Shown piece after piece: positions 47,184 through 55,954 of a stretch of 64,000 bases of DNA (within the stretch, counting starts at the first letter, position 1; each line of letters starts with the position of its first letter). Under the pieces are notes generated by a model, which worked only from the letters and a program-made list of their open reading frames with translations, did not search any database and had not been told where the DNA came from. Both the position numbers and the translations under genes were made by a program. Origin of the DNA: JANQIO01 sp043513815 (lineage in GTDB: Bacteria; Pseudomonadota; Gammaproteobacteria; Pseudomonadales; Halieaceae); assembly GCA_043513815.1 (NCBI GenBank), contig CP121313.1, forward strand, positions 620,001 through 684,000, written 5' to 3'.

Positions 47184-47522
47184 ATGAAACTTATCACTGC
47201 CATTGTTAAGCCCTTCAAGCTGGACGACGTGCGCGAGGCACTGTCGGAGATAGGGGTGCAGGGGATTACCGTGACCGAAGTCAAAGGCTTTGGGCGTCAG
47301 AAGGGCCATACCGAGCTGTATCGCGGCGCCGAGTATGTCGTGGACTTCCTGCCGAAGATGAAAGTGGAAGTGGTGTTGGCAGACGACCAGGTTGAAGGCG
47401 TGATCGAGGCGATTGCCAAGGCAGCCGCCACTGGCAAGATCGGCGATGGCAAGATCTTCGTGCAGCCGATAGAGCAGGTGATCCGCATCCGCACCGGCGA
47501 GACTGGCGAAGAGGCCATCTAG
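47184..47522 (+). CDS. Second PII nitrogen regulatory protein (GlnB/GlnK paralogue)
   Basis: A 112-residue PII protein almost the same as the first in its N-terminal 60 residues, including the T-loop GHTELYRGAEYVVDF, but differing at the B-loop region (EVVLADDQVEGVIEAIAKAA). Many third-position differences show an old rather than fresh copy. ATG 47184 follows GGGGAG. It has no clear sigma-54 promoter of its own, so it may be the constitutive GlnB-like form (inference). Confidence 0.93.
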   Translation: MKLITAIVKPFKLDDVREALSEIGVQGITVTEVKGFGRQKGHTELYRGAEYVVDFLPKMKVEVVLADDQVEGVIEAIAKAAATGKIGDGKIFVQPIEQVIRIRTGETGEEAI

Positions 47523-47569
47523 CCACAGAAACCCCGGTCTGCCCCGCACTTCAAAGAACATCCGCCTAT

Positions 47570-47629
47570 AAAATAGGGGACAGGCCACGTTTTACGGGAA
47601 ACCAAAAAGCGTGGTCTGTCCCCTATTTT
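47570..47629. repeat. Long inverted repeat of the TGTCCCCTATTTT type (REP/MITE-like)
   Basis: Twenty-base arms starting AAAATAGGGGACAG and ending CTGTCCCCTATTTT pair with one G-T mismatch around a 20-base loop. Another TGTCCCCTAT follows at once (47631). This palindrome type is widely dispersed in gammaproteobacterial genomes and is linked to REP-associated transposases (established in general terms). It lies between two convergent genes and supplies the last codons of the HAD gene. Confidence 0.8.
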
Positions 47630-47636
47630 GTGTCCC

Positions 47637-48350
47637 CTATCTTGGGGCGTTGCGGTTTTCGATGCGGGAGACTGCCTCAGGCAGCTCTGCCAGGTCGCGA
47701 ACTTCCTCATCTGCGGGTGTTTCACCGGTCCACGCTGCACCGTTGTAGTTGGCCCACACGGTATGCATGCCCACCGCCTGGGCGCCGGCGACGTCGTGCT
47801 CCGGGTGGTCACCGACGTGCACCATTTCGTGGCTGCGTGCGCCGCTTTCCTTCATGCTGGCCTGAAACATGTCCGGTAGCGGCTTGCTGGCGCCGATCTG
47901 TTCAGCGGAAAACGCAAAGTCGAAGTACTCGCCGATATCCACCTTGAAAATATCCGCGTTGCCATTGGTAAGTGCGCCCAGCACGTAGCGCTCGGACAGG
48001 CGTTCCAGCACCTCCAGCGCGCGCTCATAGGGCTGCACCTGGTGACGGACGCGAAGGAATTCCTCAAAGGCCTCTTCGGCACCCTGGCGGGACACTTCCT
48101 CAGAATAGCCGCAGTGCAGCTGGATATCGTAAAGAGCCTGTCGGCGCAGGTTACTGATGTGGTGTTTGAGTTCCGGGTGCAATTCAAAGGTGCGCATGCG
48201 CAGGCGCCGCATCTCGGCGGCGTCAAAGGCCTCAATCACCCTGCTCCGGTGCTCCGCCAGCCAGGCGTTCTGGGCCGCTTCGGCCCTCAGTAGAGTCGGT
48301 GTGACGTCCCAGAGGGTGTCATCCAGGTCGAAGGTAATCACCCTGATCAC
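47637..48350 (-). CDS. yigB: HAD-superfamily hydrolase (YigB-like phosphatase)
   Basis: A 237-residue cytosolic phosphatase. HAD motifs: I FDLDDTLWDV (nucleophile D8), II GALTNGN, III with K in GASKPLPDMF, IV HVGDHPEHDVAGA. E. coli YigB dephosphorylates FMN and similar nucleotides; substrate here is by analogy. Start is GTG, two bases after the xerC stop, so it closes the lptM-lysA-dapF-DUF484-xerC-yigB operon. Its last codons fall in the inverted-repeat element, so the native C-terminus may have been changed. Confidence 0.88.
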   Translation of the reverse strand: MIRVITFDLDDTLWDVTPTLLRAEAAQNAWLAEHRSRVIEAFDAAEMRRLRMRTFELHPELKHHISNLRRQALYDIQLHCGYSEEVSRQGAEEAFEEFLRVRHQVQPYERALEVLERLSERYVLGALTNGNADIFKVDIGEYFDFAFSAEQIGASKPLPDMFQASMKESGARSHEMVHVGDHPEHDVAGAQAVGMHTVWANYNGAAWTGETPADEEVRDLAELPEAVSRIENRNAPR

Positions 48351-48352
48351 GG

Positions 48353-49261
48353 CTAGTCCTCGTCGCTGTCGCGTTTGCGGGCCCGCGGATGAGCCTTGTC
48401 GTACACTCTGGCCAGATGCTGGAAGTCCAGGTTCGTGTAGATCTGGGTGGTGGAAATATTGGCGTGCCCCAGCAGCTCCTGCACGGCGCGCAGGTCACCG
48501 CTGGATTCCAGCATATGGGTGGCAAAGCTGTGGCGCAGCATATGCGGATGCACATCCTGGTGCATGCCGGTGGCGCGACCGCGTCGCTTCAGTCGATCCT
48601 GGATATTGCGCACGCTGATGCGCTGGCTTCGGCTGCTGAGAAACAGGGCCCGCTCACCCTCGACAGCGGGGCGTACCCGCAGCCAGGCAGCGACCGCATC
48701 CAGGGCAACGCCGCCCACGGGAACCGTGCGCGTCTTGCGACCCTTGCCGGTGACGGTGACCAGGCCCTGGCCGGCATCGATATCTTCCAGGTCCAGCGAT
48801 GCCAGCTCCGACAGGCGCAGGCCGGAAGAATAGAATAACTCTGCCATCGCCTGGTCTCGCAGGGCGGTGTCGGTATCGTCCTGGGTCCTGAGAAACTGCT
48901 CTACCTGGTCGGCGTCCAGGGCCTTGGGCAGGCGGCGCTGCTGGCGCGGTGCCTGGATGCCGTTGGCGGGATTCCCTTGTACGTCGCCCTGTTTGACCAG
49001 GTAGTTATAGAGGCTCCGCAGGGCCGACAGGGCGCGCTGAATGCTGCGACCCTTCTTGCCGGTGCGGTGCAGGCTGGCCGCGTACTGGCGCACATGGGCG
49101 GCGTGCACCGTCTCAGCCCGCTCCAGGCCTTCGCGCTCACAGAATTCCAGGAACCGATCAAGGTCCCGGCGATAGCCGTCGAGGGTATGTGGGGAGTACT
49201 GCCTGACGGTGGTCAGGTAGTCCAGAAAGCCGTCAACCTGCCCGGGCAGGGTTGCGTTCAC
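48353..49261 (-). CDS. xerC: Tyrosine recombinase XerC
   Basis: A 302-residue recombinase that with XerD resolves chromosome dimers at dif. The N-terminal core-binding domain (FLDYLTTVRQYSPHTLDGYRRDL) precedes catalytic residues in SGLRLSELASL (R), GKGRKTRTVPV (K), HMLRHSFATHML (H-x-x-R), LLGHANISTTQIYTNLDF (H, Y). Start is GTG, overlapping the DUF484 stop by 4 bases. The context dapF-DUF484-xerC is the standard XerC location, which separates it from XerD. Confidence 0.94.
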   Translation of the reverse strand: MNATLPGQVDGFLDYLTTVRQYSPHTLDGYRRDLDRFLEFCEREGLERAETVHAAHVRQYAASLHRTGKKGRSIQRALSALRSLYNYLVKQGDVQGNPANGIQAPRQQRRLPKALDADQVEQFLRTQDDTDTALRDQAMAELFYSSGLRLSELASLDLEDIDAGQGLVTVTGKGRKTRTVPVGGVALDAVAAWLRVRPAVEGERALFLSSRSQRISVRNIQDRLKRRGRATGMHQDVHPHMLRHSFATHMLESSGDLRAVQELLGHANISTTQIYTNLDFQHLARVYDKAHPRARKRDSDED

Positions 49262-50004
49262 GTGCCGACCTGTTCTCCGCGCAGTCGCGGCAGCAGGCGT
49301 ACTACCACCTCGCCGAGGTGGCCGAGGAACAGGGTTCCGGTATTGGCGCTGTAGTGGTGCGGGTCGGCGCTGCCCACGGCAATCACGCCCAGCTCGCCAC
49401 CGCGCAGCAGCGGTACCACGGCGGCGGAACCCACACCGCTGCTGTCGGGGAACAGGTATTGCAGCTCTTCCTCACGAAGTGTGCCGCACACTGCGTTCTG
49501 GCCCTTGATGAGGGCGCCGATCTCAATGCGTGCCCGTTCGGCGGTGTCGATGCGGCAGTGTTCGGTGCTGTCCTTGGGGTCGCCAAACAGGATGAAGCTG
49601 ACGTGGTCCACGCCAAAGTCTTCGCGCAGGCCGCGGCTAAAAGCGGCGCTCAAGTCTTCCAGGTTACGCGCCTCCAGCAGTGTGAGTACCAGCTTCCGGG
49701 TCAGGTCGTAGAGCCTGTCATTGTCGCGGGCATTGCCGGTCAGGCTGTTGAGGCGCTTACGCATTTCCATGTTGCGTTCGCGCAGCACGCTGACCTGCTT
49801 TTCCACCAGTGACACGGCGTTGCCGGCCTGGTGGCTGATCTGCAGGTGGTCGAGCATGTCAGGGTGGTGATCGAAAAAGTCAGGGTTCTCTTTCAGGTAG
49901 TCCCTGACCCGGGCGTCGGTGAGGCCCGGTTGTTCCAGGCTGTCGGTCTTGTCATCGCTGTCCGGCTTGGCCTTGTTTTTGGCAGAGGCTGTCTTGGCAG
50001 TCAA
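49258..50004 (-). CDS. DUF484 (YigA-like) GAF-type protein
   Basis: About 248 residues from a TTG at 50004, chosen because it overlaps the dapF stop (TTGA) with GGGAG just upstream; a longer frame reaches 50076 inside dapF. It contains VRDYLKENPDFFDHHPDMLDHLQI, then a coiled coil (AVSLVEKQVSVLRERNMEMRKRL) and a GAF-like domain (FSRGLREDFGVDHVSFILFG ... VPLLRGGELGVIAVGSAD). DUF484 genes usually sit between dapF and xerC, as here. Its role is unknown. Confidence 0.88.
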   Translation of the reverse strand: MTAKTASAKNKAKPDSDDKTDSLEQPGLTDARVRDYLKENPDFFDHHPDMLDHLQISHQAGNAVSLVEKQVSVLRERNMEMRKRLNSLTGNARDNDRLYDLTRKLVLTLLEARNLEDLSAAFSRGLREDFGVDHVSFILFGDPKDSTEHCRIDTAERARIEIGALIKGQNAVCGTLREEELQYLFPDSSGVGSAAVVPLLRGGELGVIAVGSADPHHYSANTGTLFLGHLGEVVVRLLPRLRGEQVGT

Positions 50005-50831
50005 ATTCTCACACTCCCTTCGAACACGGTCGTCGCTGGCCCTGTCATCATAACCGGATGGCCATCCCCGGCCCAAGCGATTTCCAGATCGCCGCCCAGC
50101 AGGTGTACGGTGACACGTTCGGCCAGCAGGCCGAGCTGACGACCGGCGACCACGGCCGCACAGGCGCCACTGCCGCAGGCCCGCGTTTCCCCGACGCCGC
50201 GCTCGTAGACCCTAAGGCGAATTTCATGTTCCGACACCACTTCCATGAAACCGGCATTGACCTGCTCCGGAAAACGCGGGTGTGCCTCGATCAATGGGCC
50301 CAGGCGTTCCACCGGTGCCGTATCCACATTGTCTACCTGCATCACCGCGTGGGGATTGCCCATCGAAACGGCGCTCACTTCCACCTGCTCACCACCCACC
50401 TCCAGCGGGTAACGTGCAGCCCGGCTGTCGGCGTCGAACGGCACCTCGTCGGGCTCCAGGCGCGGGGCCCCCATGGTGACCTCCACCTGTTTGTCCTTGC
50501 GCACCTTGAGCTGCATCTGGCCGCCGGCGGATTCCACATTGATCTTGTGGTGGTGGGTGAGGCGGCGGTCCCGCACAAACCGCGCCACGCAGCGGACACC
50601 ATTGCCGCATTGTTCCACTTCGCGACCGTCGGCATTGAAAATGCGGTAGCGAAAGTCCACGTCAGGGTTTTGGGGCGGCTCTACCACCAGCACCTGGTCG
50701 CAGCCGATGCCCAGGCGCCGGTCAGCCAGCTTGCGGATGTGCCCTGGCCGCAAATTGCAGCGCTGGCTCACCAGGTCAAGGACCACAAAGTCGTTGCCCA
50801 GACCGTGCATCTTGGTGAATTTCAATCTCAT
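50001..50831 (-). CDS. dapF: Diaminopimelate epimerase
   Basis: Converts LL- to meso-diaminopimelate for lysine and peptidoglycan. 276 residues beginning MRLKFTKMHGLGNDFVVLD. The two catalytic cysteines are in EQCGNGVRCVARF and TRACGSGACAAVVAG. The ATG overlaps the lysA stop by 4 bases (ATGA), so the two lysine-pathway enzymes are translated together. Confidence 0.96.
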   Translation of the reverse strand: MRLKFTKMHGLGNDFVVLDLVSQRCNLRPGHIRKLADRRLGIGCDQVLVVEPPQNPDVDFRYRIFNADGREVEQCGNGVRCVARFVRDRRLTHHHKINVESAGGQMQLKVRKDKQVEVTMGAPRLEPDEVPFDADSRAARYPLEVGGEQVEVSAVSMGNPHAVMQVDNVDTAPVERLGPLIEAHPRFPEQVNAGFMEVVSEHEIRLRVYERGVGETRACGSGACAAVVAGRQLGLLAERVTVHLLGGDLEIAWAGDGHPVMMTGPATTVFEGSVRI

Positions 50832-52096
50832 GCCGCGTCCGTTCCCGAGTCGGGCAACAGTTGCTCGCCGCGCAGCAGGTCTGCGATAGCTTCCCGGGCG
50901 CGCACCAGGTGAGTCGCATCGCGGTCAACCATCACCTCGGCTGCGCGCGGCCGTGAATTGTAGTTGGAGCTCATGCTGAAGCCGTAGGCACCGGCATCCA
51001 TCACCGCCAGCAAATCGCCGGGAGCCAGCGCCAGTTCGCGCTGCTTGCCCAGGAAATCGCCGGTCTCGCACACCGGCCCTACCACGTCATAGGCCAGTGT
51101 CTCGGCGTCCTGTCGGGGGTGCACCGGCAGGATGTCCATCCAGGCGTCGTAGAGCGCCGGACGCATCAGGTCATTCATGGCTGCGTCGACAATGGCGAAG
51201 TGGTGGTTGTCGTTGCTTTTGAGCCTGCTCACCTGCGTCAGCAACAGGCCGGCCTCGGCGCAAATTGAGCGGCCGGGTTCGAACATCAGTTTGAGGGGCC
51301 GGTCACCCAGGCGTTCGCGCACGGCGGCAATGTAGTCTGCGGTGGCCGGGGGTTCTTCATCCCGATAGCGGACACCCAGCCCGCCACCCAGGTCCAGGTG
51401 GGCAATGTCGATGCCGTCCGCCGCCAGCCCGTCGATCAGGTCCAGCAGTCGATCCAGGGCGTCAAGGAAAGGGCTGATCTCGGTGAGCTGGGAACCGATA
51501 TGACAGTCGACGCCCACCACCGCGAGGCCCGGGAGTTCCGCTGCGCGGCGATAGCTCTGGGGCGCGCTTTCCCAGGGCACACCGAACTTGTTCTGCTTGA
51601 GGCCGGTGGAGATATAGGGATGGGTGCGGGCATCTACATCCGGGTTGACTCGCAGCGAGACCCGGGCTGTGCATCCCGTCTCCACGGCCACCGCGGACAA
51701 CAGCTCCAGCTCGCTGGCTGATTCGACGTTAAAGCAGAGAATATCCAGCTCCAGGGCGCGGCGCATTTCTTCTGCGCCCTTGGCGACACCGGAGAACACC
51801 ACTTTGCGCGGGTCGCCGCCGGCGGCCAGCACGCGCTCCAGTTCGCCGACTGACACAATATCGAAGCCCGCGCCGAGGCCCGCCAGCAGGTTGAGCACTG
51901 CCAGGTTGGAGTTGGCCTTGACCGCATAGCACACTAGGTGGTCGGTGCCCGCCAGGGCATCTTCGTAGGCCAGGAAATTGCGGGTCAGCGTGGCTCTGGA
52001 GTAGACGAACGTGGGCGTGCCGTAACGCTCGGCGATGGCTGTCAGGGGCATCGCCTCGGCGTGCAGCGCGCCATTGCGGTAGTCAAAGTCACGCAT
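50828..52096 (-). CDS. lysA: Diaminopimelate decarboxylase
   Basis: PLP enzyme making L-lysine from meso-diaminopimelate; 422 residues, the usual length. The PLP lysine is K60 in VCYAVKANSN; LDLGGGLGVRY binds phosphate; EPGRSICAEAGLLLTQV and VCETGDFLGKQREL (the HLY-type C-E-S/T-G-D motif) complete the active site. It starts eight bases after the lptM stop, in the lptM-lysA-dapF order known from Pseudomonas and E. coli relatives. Confidence 0.96.
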   Translation of the reverse strand: MRDFDYRNGALHAEAMPLTAIAERYGTPTFVYSRATLTRNFLAYEDALAGTDHLVCYAVKANSNLAVLNLLAGLGAGFDIVSVGELERVLAAGGDPRKVVFSGVAKGAEEMRRALELDILCFNVESASELELLSAVAVETGCTARVSLRVNPDVDARTHPYISTGLKQNKFGVPWESAPQSYRRAAELPGLAVVGVDCHIGSQLTEISPFLDALDRLLDLIDGLAADGIDIAHLDLGGGLGVRYRDEEPPATADYIAAVRERLGDRPLKLMFEPGRSICAEAGLLLTQVSRLKSNDNHHFAIVDAAMNDLMRPALYDAWMDILPVHPRQDAETLAYDVVGPVCETGDFLGKQRELALAPGDLLAVMDAGAYGFSMSSNYNSRPRAAEVMVDRDATHLVRAREAIADLLRGEQLLPDSGTDAA

Positions 52097-52103
52097 GTGT
52101 GGT

Positions 52104-52232
52104 TTATTCCGAAGTGTCCTGTTCGGCAGGCGCCGGCGGCGCTTCCTGGGGGATGTACAGGCCGCCCTTCTGGCCGCAGCCTGTGAGCGTCACCAGCAGC
52201 AGTAGCAGGAGGAGAAAAGGCTGTAAGCGCAC
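52104..52232 (-). CDS. lptM: Small lipoprotein LptM (YifL)
   Basis: A 42-residue protein: VRLQPFLLLLLLLLVTLTGC is the signal with lipobox LTGC, then GQKGGLYIPQEAPPAP. LptM/YifL has this C-G-Q-K-G-x-L-Y-x-P start and helps the LptD/LptE outer-membrane LPS translocon mature. It sits directly before lysA as in E. coli-like relatives. Start is taken as GTG at 52232; RBS not clear. Confidence 0.88.
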   Translation of the reverse strand: MRLQPFLLLLLLLVTLTGCGQKGGLYIPQEAPPAPAEQDTSE

Positions 52233-52391
52233 TGCACGTTTCCAATCGGCGAAAAGCAGGCATTATAGCCGTGCCCCGTGCCGTCGCGATAGCGGACCTG
52301 ATGCAGCAGACGGACGCGACGTGCAGCCTGCGGGTGCAGTACTTTACCCCTGCACGTCGGCATCGCAACAACCTTGAACTGGAGTAACATC

Positions 52392-53369
52392 GTGCGCCAC
52401 TCCCTCATTCCCGCACTTTGCCTGGCTCTGTCAGGCGCCCCGGCGACCGCGGATCCGCTGTATGGCAAAAACCTGGCGCCGCTGGCGGGCCTCATCGGTT
52501 TTCCCAACCTGCGAAATGCGCAAACCCTGGAGGCCGGGGACTTCTTCGCCGCGATCAACGGCAACGTGGCCAACAACTACAGTGTCGACGACAACGCCAG
52601 TGAGTCGGTGAACTTTGATGTGGAAACCCGCCGCTTTGCGCTGCGCGCAGCAGTGGGCATTGGCTGGGGCGTGGACTTCGAAGCCGAGCTGCCCTGGCTG
52701 CGCCACGAAGGCGGTGACCTCGACAAGCTGATCGAGAACTGGCACGACTTCTGGAATCTGCCTGATGGCGACCGCGATCAGGCGCCGCGGGATCTGATCG
52801 ATGTTCGCTTCAACACCCCGGGGGCAGCCTTCGCACTGCAGGACGAAGTCGAGGGCTGGGGCGATTTGAACCTGGCGCTGAGCAAGCGGTTGTGGGCCTC
52901 GGAGACGGCGGCGCTGAGCCTGCGCGCCGGCGCCAAGCTCGGCACCGGGGACGAAGATGAACTGCTCGGTAGCGGTAGTGAGGATTACTACCTGTCCTTC
53001 AACGCCAGCGGCCAGCATCGAGGCGACTGGCCCATTACCTGGCACGGTCAGTTGGGTTACCTGCACGCCGGGGATGCGGACGTGCTGGGTGACATCCAGG
53101 AGCAGGACCTGTGGTTTGCGAGTGGCGGCCTGGAGTGGCGCACCTGGGATACCTGGCACCTGAAGCTGCAGATCGACAGTCACGCAGCGGTGGCGGATTC
53201 CTCACTCACCCAGTTGGGTGACGCCAGTGTACAAATCACCGCCGGGGCGAGCTGGTTGTTTGCCCGCGGCTGGGAAGCGGAATTCAGCTTCAGTGAAGAT
53301 ATTGCCGTGGATACGGCGCCGGATTTTGTGCTGCAGTTCGGGCTGCGCTACCGGCTACCGGGCAGCTAA
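52392..53369 (+). CDS. DUF3187-family outer-membrane protein
   Basis: About 325 residues from a GTG at 52392, preceded by GGAG; signal peptide IPALCLALSGAPATADP. The mature protein (NLAPLAGLIGFPNLRNAQTLEAGDFFAAINGNVAN ... FALRAAVGIGWGVDFEAELPWLRH) alternates in beta-strand fashion and ends FVLQFGLRYRLPGS. The DUF3187 family is predicted outer-membrane barrel of unknown role. Its end overlaps the end of argH by 15 bases on the opposite strand. Confidence 0.82.
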   Translation: MRHSLIPALCLALSGAPATADPLYGKNLAPLAGLIGFPNLRNAQTLEAGDFFAAINGNVANNYSVDDNASESVNFDVETRRFALRAAVGIGWGVDFEAELPWLRHEGGDLDKLIENWHDFWNLPDGDRDQAPRDLIDVRFNTPGAAFALQDEVEGWGDLNLALSKRLWASETAALSLRAGAKLGTGDEDELLGSGSEDYYLSFNASGQHRGDWPITWHGQLGYLHAGDADVLGDIQEQDLWFASGGLEWRTWDTWHLKLQIDSHAAVADSSLTQLGDASVQITAGASWLFARGWEAEFSFSEDIAVDTAPDFVLQFGLRYRLPGS

Positions 53370-54752
53370 ACACGCAGCGGCACGCTGCGCCGCCGCACGC
53401 ACCTGCTCGGGTGCCGTGCCGCCAATATGGTTACGGGCCGCCACCGAGCCCTCCAGCGTCAGCACTTCGAAGACATCTTCAGCGATCTGCTCGCTGAAGC
53501 CCTGCAGCGTGGCCAGGCTCAGTTCGGCGAGATCAACACCCTCGGCAACGCCATGGGCCACCGCGGCACCGACAATTTCATGGGCGTCCCGAAAAGGAAT
53601 GCCCTTGCGCACCAGGTAATCTGCAAGGTCGGTGGCGGTGGAAAAACCGCGCCTCGCCGCCTCGCGCATACTGTCCCTGCGGGGCTTGATGGCCGGCGCC
53701 ATGTCCGCAAAGGCACGCAGGCTGTCGAGCAGCGTGTCGACGGTGTCGAACAGCGGTTCCTTGTCTTCCTGATTGTCCTTGTTATAGGCCAGCGGCTGGC
53801 TCTTCATCAGGGTCAGTAGTGACACCAGGTGGCCGTTGACGCGGCCGGTCTTGCCGCGCACCAGCTCCGGTACGTCCGGGTTTTTCTTCTGCGGCATGAT
53901 GGAACTGCCGGTGCAGAAGCGGTCTGGCAACTCGACGAAATCAAACTGGGCCGAGGTCCACAGCACCAGTTCCTCCGACATTCGCGACAGGTGGGTCATG
54001 ATCAGCGCGGCAGCGCTGACAAATTCTATGGCGAAGTCGCGGTCGCTGACCGAGTCCAGTGAGTTTTCGGTGGGAGCATCAAAACCCAGCGCTGCTGCCG
54101 TCTGCTCGCGGTCAATCGGGTAGGACGTGCCGGCCAGTGCGGCGGCCCCCAGGGGACTTAGGTTCATGCGCGACTGGCAATCCCTGAGCCGGGCGTGGTC
54201 GCGCTCCAACATTTCGTTCCAGGCCAGCAGATGGTGACCAAAGGTCACCGGCTGCGCCGTCTGCAGGTGGGTAAACCCGGGCATGATAGTGTCGGCTTCC
54301 GCCGTGGCCAGCTCTATCAGTCCCTGCTGCAGCCGGGTCAGTTCTGCGCAGATAGCGTCGATGGCGCTGCGCAGGTAAAGACGGATGTCGGTGGCGACCT
54401 GGTCGTTGCGTGAACGCCCGGTGTGCAGTTTCTTGCCGGTGACGCCAATCAGCTCCGTCAGTCTGGCTTCGATATTCATGTGCACGTCTTCCAGCTCAAC
54501 GGACCACTGGAAGCTGCCGGCTTCAATTTCGGCGGCGACCTGCTCAAGGCCGCCCTGGATTGCTGCCAGCTCATCGCTGCTGAGCACGCCGATATCGGCC
54601 AGCATCTGTGCATGGGCCCGGGAGCCGGCGATGTCCTGTTGAGCCATGCGCTGGTCAAAGCTGACAGACGCAGTAAAGCGTTGCACAAAGCTGTCGGTGG
54701 GTTCGCTGAAGCGTCCGCCCCAGGTCTGGCTGGTGGAGTCTTTCTTGCTCAT
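53355..54752 (-). CDS. argH: Argininosuccinate lyase
   Basis: Last step of arginine synthesis: argininosuccinate to arginine and fumarate. 465 residues from ATG 54752 (MSKKDSTSQTWGGRFSEPTDSFVQRF). Fumarase/lyase signature GSSIMPQKKNPDVPELVRGK with the catalytic serine; HTGRSRNDQVATDIRLYLR and TIMPGFTHLQTAQPVTFGHH are also conserved. Divergent from algZ, as in Pseudomonas. Confidence 0.96.
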   Translation of the reverse strand: MSKKDSTSQTWGGRFSEPTDSFVQRFTASVSFDQRMAQQDIAGSRAHAQMLADIGVLSSDELAAIQGGLEQVAAEIEAGSFQWSVELEDVHMNIEARLTELIGVTGKKLHTGRSRNDQVATDIRLYLRSAIDAICAELTRLQQGLIELATAEADTIMPGFTHLQTAQPVTFGHHLLAWNEMLERDHARLRDCQSRMNLSPLGAAALAGTSYPIDREQTAAALGFDAPTENSLDSVSDRDFAIEFVSAAALIMTHLSRMSEELVLWTSAQFDFVELPDRFCTGSSIMPQKKNPDVPELVRGKTGRVNGHLVSLLTLMKSQPLAYNKDNQEDKEPLFDTVDTLLDSLRAFADMAPAIKPRRDSMREAARRGFSTATDLADYLVRKGIPFRDAHEIVGAAVAHGVAEGVDLAELSLATLQGFSEQIAEDVFEVLTLEGSVAARNHIGGTAPEQVRAAAQRAAACLAAR

Positions 54753-54901
54753 GGGTGCCTTGGAAGAATGCCTTTGGTTGCTGCTGCCGGGCGCACCGGA
54801 GACTTGCTGCCCCAGCGCGGGGATGCAAGTATAGCAGCATAAAAAGTACGCACTGCGAGGCGCGTGATGCGCGACGTATGGTAATAACAAGTAGCGGGAC
54901 C

Positions 54902-55954
54902 ATGAACGGAGACAACAGCTCGGCGCAGGCGCCGGGCGAATTTTTTATTCCCGATCTCTGCGCCACCCGACCGGTGCTGCTGATGTTCCTCCTGTCGGAA
55001 CTGCTGGTGGTGGTTTACGTGCTGGGAGGCAGCCGCCTGCCGGTCTTTGACTGGGGCGCGCTCGCCCTGGCGTCCCTGTTCGTGCAATGGATCATGCTGC
55101 TCTGTGCCGGCTTTCTGTGTGCATCCCGGCCGCTGCTGGCCCGACTGTCGCTGCCGGTTGGCGTGGTACTGAGCTTCCTGATTATCCTGCTGGTAACGGC
55201 GCTCAGCAGTCTGGTGGCGTCGATATCCCTGTCCAATAGCGCGTTTGGGCCGCTGGACAACTGGTGGGTGCTGCGCAACCTGCTGGTGGCGGTAGTATTT
55301 GGCGGTATTGCGTTGCGCTTCTTCTACCTGCAGCAGCAGCTGCGCGCTCGCGAAAAGGCGGAATTGACCGCACGCATCGAATCGCTGCGTTCACGTATTC
55401 GACCGCATTTCCTGTTCAACACCATGAACAGCATAGCCAGCCTGATCGGTACGCGACCCGAACAGGCCGAACAGGCGGTGGAAGATCTGTCGGAGCTGTT
55501 CCGTGCCAGCCTGTTGGAAAACGACGACGGCGTTACCCTGGCTGACGAATTACATCTGTGCAGGCTCTACCTTGGGATTGAACAATTGCGACTGGGAGCA
55601 CGTATGCAGGTGGATTGGGCTGTAGATAAAGCCGCCGAGGCCTGCTTGTTTCCGTCCCTGCTGTTGCAGCCGCTGGTGGAAAATGCGGTCTACCACGGTG
55701 TAGCCCGCCTGCCGGAGGGGGGCAGTATCGGTATCCGTGCCCACTGCGACGAACGGCAGGTACAGGTAGAGATCAGCAACCCGGTGCCCAGCGCGCCTGC
55801 GGCCGGCGGCAACGGCCACCAGATCGCGCTCGACAATATTCGCCAGCGCCTCGATGCGATTTACGGCGGCAGCGCCAGCCTCGAGGTTTACCCGGGCGTC
55901 GAGGAGCACCGTGTGGTAGTCAGTGTGCCACTGAAGCCGGGGTTTGCACCGTGA
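54902..55954 (+). CDS. algZ: Sensor histidine kinase AlgZ (LytS type)
   Basis: About 350 residues from ATG 54902; an ATG at 54878 is possible. Four hydrophobic helices (PVLLMFLLSELLVVVYVLGG onward) precede a LytS-type kinase: the phosphorylated histidine in RIRPHFLFNTMNSIASLIGTRP, then LLLQPLVENAVYHGVARLPEGG and LDNIRQRLDAIYGG for ATP. The GTG of algR overlaps its stop by 4 bases. In Pseudomonas AlgZ/AlgR control alginate and pili; here targets are unknown. Confidence 0.9.
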   Translation: MNGDNSSAQAPGEFFIPDLCATRPVLLMFLLSELLVVVYVLGGSRLPVFDWGALALASLFVQWIMLLCAGFLCASRPLLARLSLPVGVVLSFLIILLVTALSSLVASISLSNSAFGPLDNWWVLRNLLVAVVFGGIALRFFYLQQQLRAREKAELTARIESLRSRIRPHFLFNTMNSIASLIGTRPEQAEQAVEDLSELFRASLLENDDGVTLADELHLCRLYLGIEQLRLGARMQVDWAVDKAAEACLFPSLLLQPLVENAVYHGVARLPEGGSIGIRAHCDERQVQVEISNPVPSAPAAGGNGHQIALDNIRQRLDAIYGGSASLEVYPGVEEHRVVVSVPLKPGFAP

